Of a stretch of DNA of 9,701 nucleotides, positions 5,958-9,701 are shown in pieces. A program made the translations under genes and the position numbers. Origin of the DNA: Eubacteriales bacterium (lineage in GTDB: Bacteria; Bacillota; Clostridia; Christensenellales; CAG-138). The stretch covers positions 1-9,701 of the forward strand of contig JAQVRG010000038.1 in assembly GCA_028701165.1 (NCBI GenBank), written 5' to 3'. The notes beneath the pieces are model-generated. The model was not told where the DNA came from and did no database searches. It saw nothing but the letters and a program-made list of their open reading frames with translations. Numbering within the stretch: position 1 is the stretch's first letter; each line of letters starts with the position of its first letter.

Positions 5958-7727
5958 TTATGCGGCTTGTTTCTCTTCTCCGTAAGCCTGATCCAGCGCG
6001 ACGATCTCATCCATCACGCGCCGCGTAATGCGCTTGACATATTCCGTATCTCGGAAATCCTTCATGCCGCTCGCCTTTAGCAGCTCCAAATAGCCGAAGT
6101 CAGTCGTACCGTAGGATGTAAAAAGAAGGTACGTGTCGATCGCCGCCTGCCGGTCGGTCTGCGCTTGATTCCAAATATCCAAGGCCGTAAGCGCGGAGGT
6201 GGCATAGCTGATATAATACATGGGCGACGAGAAGGTGTGATGCACATAGATCCACGAGTAATCGTGATCCGCTTCTCCATGATCCACGCCGTAGCTTTCC
6301 GTAATATCGTAATACGCTTGATTCCACTGCTCCAGCGTTTCCTCCGGATGCGCATAAACGTACTGCTGAAATTCGTCATGTATGCAGCCGCTGATAACGG
6401 AATTCAGAAGTCTGAAAAGATGATTGGCCCGAACAACAGCGCCTTTTTCCTCGCCGAAAATATCGTCATAATATGTGTCGTAAAGCATCTCCAAGCCCTG
6501 CGAGTTGACCTCTGCAATGTCAAAGCTCCCCGAACAGACAAGTCCGTTTGGATTCGGTACGTAATGGAACTGCGTAAAGTGGCCGAATTCATGCACCAGA
6601 TCCGAAAATGTGGCGGCGGAATTCTCATAACACATATTATAAATGAAAGGACAGTCATACGCGGGCAGCGACGTAGTGAAACCGGTGTCGATCTGTTCCG
6701 GATCCAGCGTCAAATAGCAAAGATCGTGTTCTTTCATATAAGTATAGGAATCATACACTTCGGAGGATATCTCCGCCGCGTATTTCCCTAAATACCGCAT
6801 CGCATCCTTGGGGGAAATGTTACAGTCCATATCGCCGTATGCGGCCGCGTCGAGGTCGCAAATCTGCGAATAAAAGCGCTTTCCCACCTCCGCTTTCACG
6901 GCGTTATGGAACGCCTGCGCATCCTCCTTGGTATAATCCCGCCCGAAGCTCTCCTCATAAGCGTAATCCACAAAGGAATCGTAGCCCGCTTCCTCTGCCT
7001 GCTCTATGCGGATTCTGACAAGCTCCTGATAAATGCCGCCGGCCGTAAGGTTCAGCTGCGCTTCCAGCGCATCGTAAATGCGCGCGTTTTCCTCCGGCGT
7101 AAGATTCTCCGCCGCCATGTACTTGTCATAATCCCATATCACGCCGTCGACCTGCGCGGAAACGTTCAGATTCACCATCAGCCGATCATAGTCCGTGACC
7201 AACTCGTCTTCCTCGGTAACCAGCTGCCTTTGCCGTTCCGTCAAATCCTCATAGTCCAAATACCCCTTGATTTCATCCACGCTTAGATGCGTGCGTAATA
7301 CAGCGCCGTTCTCCGTTTGCAGCACGTCGCGCACAGCCTTGCAAATCGCATCCGCGACATCGATATAAAGCTTCATGGTATATGTCTGCTCCGCCTTCAC
7401 ATCATCGTCGTTCGGCGCTTGGTTATAACGTATGCTGATAAGCGAATTCAGCGTTGCAACCGTGTCGCTCGCCTGCATGATTTTGTCGTACAACGCTATC
7501 AGCCGTTTCCCTGCGTCCTCGTCCTTTGCAAGCGCGCGAAAAGCGTCGATATCCGCATAGAGCTGCGCCGGATCGTAATGCGTATACTGCATATCGGCAT
7601 AATCCGTCGTGCCAAAGGTATCCTTAATAAAAAACCGCGTCTCTCTTGGCGCAGTACAACCAAGCAACAGACATGCCGATAGCACGAGCGCCAAAAGTGC
7701 CGCAGTTTTTCTGTTTTTTCTATTCAT
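5958..7727 (-). CDS. Surface-anchored M3-family zinc oligopeptidase (lipoprotein)
   Basis: The 589-residue protein begins with a lipoprotein signal peptide: basic N-region, hydrophobic core and lipobox LLGC with Cys24, so it should be anchored outside the membrane. The C-terminal half is an M3-type (PepF/thimet-like) metallopeptidase: zinc-binding HEFGH with His379, Glu380 and His383, the third ligand probably Glu406 in AEVNSQGLE, and the C-terminal catalytic patch His496-His497 with Tyr504, Tyr505 and Tyr508. The mainly helical N-terminal part fits the M3 fold that admits only short peptides. M3 enzymes are usually cytosolic, so the lipoprotein signal is unusual. The extra His often found three residues after the HExxH motif is Gln386. 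The start lies three bases after the stop of the STAS gene and lacks a clear ribosome binding site, so translation probably depends on that gene. Likely role: hydrolysis of oligopeptides outside the cell. Confidence 0.88.
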   Translation of the reverse strand: MNRKNRKTAALLALVLSACLLLGCTAPRETRFFIKDTFGTTDYADMQYTHYDPAQLYADIDAFRALAKDEDAGKRLIALYDKIMQASDTVATLNSLISIRYNQAPNDDDVKAEQTYTMKLYIDVADAICKAVRDVLQTENGAVLRTHLSVDEIKGYLDYEDLTERQRQLVTEEDELVTDYDRLMVNLNVSAQVDGVIWDYDKYMAAENLTPEENARIYDALEAQLNLTAGGIYQELVRIRIEQAEEAGYDSFVDYAYEESFGRDYTKEDAQAFHNAVKAEVGKRFYSQICDLDAAAYGDMDCNISPKDAMRYLGKYAAEISSEVYDSYTYMKEHDLCYLTLDPEQIDTGFTTSLPAYDCPFIYNMCYENSAATFSDLVHEFGHFTQFHYVPNPNGLVCSGSFDIAEVNSQGLEMLYDTYYDDIFGEEKGAVVRANHLFRLLNSVISGCIHDEFQQYVYAHPEETLEQWNQAYYDITESYGVDHGEADHDYSWIYVHHTFSSPMYYISYATSALTALDIWNQAQTDRQAAIDTYLLFTSYGTTDFGYLELLKASGMKDFRDTEYVKRITRRVMDEIVALDQAYGEEKQAA

Positions 7728-7730
7728 GGC

Positions 7731-8027
7731 TTATTCGATGGTCAGAATATCGACGAAGCCTGTTACCTCAAACACTTCCATGACGGTTTCGTTCGCGTGG
7801 CGCACCACCATGCTTCCTTGCTTTGCCATGCGCTTCTGCGCGGCAAGCAGCACGCGAAGTCCCGCCGAGGAAATATATACGAGATCCGAAAAGTCCAGCA
7901 CCAGCTTTTCAACGTCCGCCAAGCTTTCCGTCAGTTCCGTTTCCAGCTGCGGCGCCGTCACCGTATCCAGCCTGCCTTCCAGCGCCAAGGTCAGTTCCGC
8001 GCCATTCGTGGTTTTTTGAATCGTCAT
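7731..8027 (-). CDS. STAS-domain protein, anti-sigma factor antagonist-like
   Basis: This 98-residue single-domain protein has the STAS fold of SpoIIAA/RsbV. LALEGRLDTVTAPQLE (14-29) is the first conserved block, and LVLDFSDLVYISSAGLRVLL (42-61) contains the site where partner-switch antagonists are phosphorylated, here Ser53 or Ser54. In known systems the unphosphorylated form binds an anti-sigma or serine kinase partner and releases its target; here the obvious partner is the HATPase-like protein encoded just upstream. No sigma factor gene lies in the window. AAGGAG (8035-8040) seven bases upstream supports the ATG. The peptidase gene follows after three bases. Confidence 0.92.
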   Translation of the reverse strand: MTIQKTTNGAELTLALEGRLDTVTAPQLETELTESLADVEKLVLDFSDLVYISSAGLRVLLAAQKRMAKQGSMVVRHANETVMEVFEVTGFVDILTIE

Positions 8028-8077
8028 ATTCTTTCTCCTTTGATCTTGATATTGATACAGCGTTTAGAAACTATCAA

Positions 8078-8677
8078 TTATGCAAAGCGCTTTCGGATGC
8101 TCACCTCTGCTACGTCCGCATGAACGCCTACCGTTACATCGTCGGCAAGGTTCGCAACGATGGATTTTTCCAGCTCGTCCCACTGCTGCGGCGCCTTATC
8201 CTGTATGGCGGAGATCGTATCCATGTATTGCTTGAGAGACCATTCGTTGGGCATCATATAGGTATCGAACTCCACACCCGTAAACATTAGGCTGCCGGCT
8301 GCCGCCAAGCATTCCGGCCCGCCGAACATGCCGCATTCGAGGAGCTTTCGCACCTTGCCCATCACGCCCCTGTACGCCACGTTTTCGCCGCTTGTGGATA
8401 CCTCTACGATCTTTTTCCTTTCGCTGTCCGGTATATCCATATCCGCACGCGCTTTCAGGTGGATGGTGATATCCTTTTGATCGGATTCCAAATAAAACTG
8501 CGCTTCATATTGCCCTAAAATGCCCCGCATCATGCCAAGGAGCTCTTCGGCAAGAAGCCGAAGCTGCAGCGTTTGGCGCGGCGTAAGCTCGCAGTAGGCG
8601 GCGCACTTCTCCGCCAGCACGAGCGCGTCCGCAACGCCCGCCAAGGACTGATCCAGCATGCAAATATCAGTGATCAT
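8078..8677 (-). CDS. HATPase-like protein, degenerate anti-sigma/serine-kinase relative
   Basis: A 199-residue soluble protein. RQTLQLRLLAEELLGMM (34-50) resembles the N-box helix of the SpoIIAB/RsbW type GHKL kinases, but the Asn normally following the Glu pair (E44-E45) is missing, and no DxGxG loop is seen; the region where it should be reads RADMDIPD (77-84). A later SGENVAYRGVMGKVRKLLE (96-114) is reminiscent of an ATP lid. The C-terminal block LEKSIVANLADDVTVGV (169-185) looks like a conserved family end known to me from clostridial proteins, but I cannot name the family with certainty. Pairing with the STAS gene 50 bases downstream supports a partner-switch role. Loss of nucleotide-binding residues may mean it binds the STAS partner without kinase activity. 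The ATG is preceded by GGGGA seven bases upstream. Confidence 0.75.
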   Translation of the reverse strand: MITDICMLDQSLAGVADALVLAEKCAAYCELTPRQTLQLRLLAEELLGMMRGILGQYEAQFYLESDQKDITIHLKARADMDIPDSERKKIVEVSTSGENVAYRGVMGKVRKLLECGMFGGPECLAAAGSLMFTGVEFDTYMMPNEWSLKQYMDTISAIQDKAPQQWDELEKSIVANLADDVTVGVHADVAEVSIRKRFA

Positions 8678-8715
8678 ATCGTTTCCCCGCCTTCACATAT
8701 AAAACATCTGTAAAA

Positions 8716-8745
8716 AGTATAGCATAATCCGCCGCAGGATATCAA
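8716..8745 (-). promoter_or_regulatory. Extended -10 promoter for the HATPase-like / STAS / peptidase operon
   Basis: On the minus strand TTGATA (8740-8745, 5/6 match) and TATACT (8716-8721, 5/6 match) are 18 bases apart, and the -10 is preceded by TG plus one base, the extended -10 element. The -35 overlaps the ispF stop codon. The predicted start near 8709 leaves about 30 bases of leader. It allows the three downstream genes to be expressed apart from ispD-ispF. Confidence 0.7.
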
Positions 8746-9215
8746 TGGCTTTCCAGCGTGCAAACGCAGCGCGCGCTCATGGTTTCTCCCCGTCCCTCCG
8801 GCCCACAGCCCTCCGTTGTGGTAGCCTTTACGCTGACGCGTTCCGCATTCGCGCCCAAGGCCGCCGCAATGTTTTCCCGCATGGCATTGATATAGGGCGC
8901 GAGCTTGGGTCTTTGCGCAATGATCACGGCGTCCAGATTGCCAAGGCACATATGCCTTTCCCGCATCAGCGCATATACGCGCTCCAGCAGCCGCAGCGAG
9001 GAAATCCCCCGATAGGCTTCGTCCGTATCCGGAAACAGTCTGCCGATATCGCCTGCCGCCATCGCGCCAAGCAGCGCGTCCATCACGGCATGTGTCAGCA
9101 CATCCGCGTCGGAATGCCCCAGCAGCCCCTTTTCAAAGGGTATCTCCACGCCGCCTAAAATCAGCTTTCGCCCTTCTTGCAGCCTGTGCGTATCCTCGCC
9201 GTAGCCTATTCGCAT
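8742..9215 (-). CDS. ispF: 2-C-methyl-D-erythritol 2,4-cyclodiphosphate synthase
   Basis: The 157-residue enzyme converts CDP-methylerythritol 2-phosphate to the 2,4-cyclodiphosphate with release of CMP, the fifth step of the non-mevalonate (MEP) isoprenoid pathway; the family works as a trimer. The metal ligands are at the family positions Asp8, His10 and His42. Other signatures are KGLLGHSDADVL (29-40), GDIGRLFPDTD and KATTTEGCGPEGRGE near the C-terminus. The length is normal. The ATG at 9215 overlaps the end of ispD by ten bases and is preceded by a GGGAGAGA-type ribosome binding site, so ispD and ispF form a coupled pair, a common arrangement; in some bacteria the two are fused. Confidence 0.97.
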   Translation of the reverse strand: MRIGYGEDTHRLQEGRKLILGGVEIPFEKGLLGHSDADVLTHAVMDALLGAMAAGDIGRLFPDTDEAYRGISSLRLLERVYALMRERHMCLGNLDAVIIAQRPKLAPYINAMRENIAAALGANAERVSVKATTTEGCGPEGRGETMSARCVCTLESH

Positions 9216-9701
9216 GTTCTCTCTCCCAAAAACGCTTCAAAAAAAGGAATATCATCGGGCGTCGTGAGCTTTTGATTGCGTATGCTGCCCGGTGAAAAGC
9301 ATACCGTATTGCCCGCCATGGCGTAGTGCGCCGCGTCGTCCGTAGCGTCAAAGCCTCGCGCGTACGCCGCGCGGATCGCCTCAAACACGAAGGTCTGCGG
9401 GGTTTGCGCGAGCATCACGTCATTCCTGTCGATCACCCCGCCCCGAAAGCGCACGGTGTCCCGCGCGGGTATCGCCGCCACGCCGCTGCCGTGATCGATC
9501 GCGCAGCGCACGCTCGCGTCGATCACATCCGGCGTTACAAGGCACCGCGCCGCATCATGGATCACGACCACATCCACATCCTTTAGCGCCGCAAGTCCTT
9601 TTCGCACGGACGCCGTGCGGCTTTCGCCGCCCGCTGTGACCGCCGCCGCCGGAAAGGCTGCCTCCGCCGCCGCGCGCGTGTTTGCGCTCACCGTAATCAC
9701 C
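9206..9701 (-). CDS. ispD: 2-C-methyl-D-erythritol 4-phosphate cytidylyltransferase (5' truncated by window)
   Basis: The last 165 codons are present; about 70 N-terminal residues, including the CTP-binding glycine-rich loop, lie beyond the window edge, so the apparent GTG at 9700 is not the true start. The visible part has the IspD blocks SRTASVRKGL, VVIHDAARCLVTPDVID, PARDTVRF, QTPQTF and the C-terminal KLTTPDDI, in the expected order. The enzyme couples methylerythritol 4-phosphate to CTP in the third step of the MEP pathway. Its stop codon (TAG 9206-9208) lies inside the ispF start region, a ten-base overlap. The frame is intact. Confidence 0.95.
   Translation of the reverse strand, partial: VITVSANTRAAAEAAFPAAAVTAGGESRTASVRKGLAALKDVDVVVIHDAARCLVTPDVIDASVRCAIDHGSGVAAIPARDTVRFRGGVIDRNDVMLAQTPQTFVFEAIRAAYARGFDATDDAAHYAMAGNTVCFSPGSIRNQKLTTPDDIPFFEAFLGERTCE

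Noticed and set aside
8028..8077. TTGATA/TATCAA inverted repeat between the HATPase-like and STAS genes
   Set aside because: A six-bp stem with a 14-base loop is too weak to call a terminator or regulatory hairpin, and the strong STAS ribosome binding site lies outside it.

Overview
The window looks like a chromosomal segment of a gut-type clostridium (Bacillota, Clostridia) of moderate G+C content. The grounds are strong AAGGAG-type ribosome binding sites, the style of the lipoprotein signal peptides, an SDR of the EF-P 5-aminopentanone reductase type, a clostridial form of CstA, a STAS/HATPase-like partner-switch pair and the non-mevalonate isoprenoid genes ispD and ispF. I see no mobile element, tRNA, rRNA or CRISPR array; this is mostly housekeeping and nutrient-uptake DNA.

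Layout. (1) 1-888, plus strand: the 3' end of a gene whose product ends in a Thr/Pro/Trp repeat tail, then an SDR-family reductase. A strong hairpin (948-979) separates these from the next unit, which converges on them. (2) 997-3218, minus strand: a two-gene operon in which an uncharacterised 180-aa protein (TTG start) is joined to the carbon-starvation transporter gene cstA by an ATGA overlap. Its promoter lies at 3285-3313. (3) 3219-3580: an AT-rich divergent intergenic region with one promoter facing each way, a direct repeat and a palindrome. (4) 3581-5872, plus strand: a three-gene polar amino-acid ABC importer (lipoprotein binding protein, permease, ATPase), with a hairpin after the binding-protein gene and a strong terminator at 5897-5929. 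(5) 5958-9701, minus strand, in transcription order: ispD (truncated by the window edge), ispF, then from its own extended -10 promoter a degenerate HATPase-like protein, a STAS-domain protein and a lipoprotein M3-type zinc oligopeptidase.

How the genes may work together. Three neighbouring units concern peptides or amino acids: a surface-anchored oligopeptidase, an amino-acid ABC importer and a CstA-type peptide/pyruvate transporter. The STAS/HATPase pair upstream of the peptidase suggests a regulatory module co-transcribed with it. This functional link is inference from gene order.

The most unusual object is the ABC binding protein at 3581-4375. Its sequence order is circularly permuted relative to ordinary family-3 binding proteins: the segment that normally comes second (lobe II plus the C-terminal tail) comes first, and the normal N-terminal lobe I segment comes last. 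Second in interest is the STAS / degenerate-HATPase / lipoprotein-peptidase operon, and third the uncharacterised protein translationally coupled to CstA.
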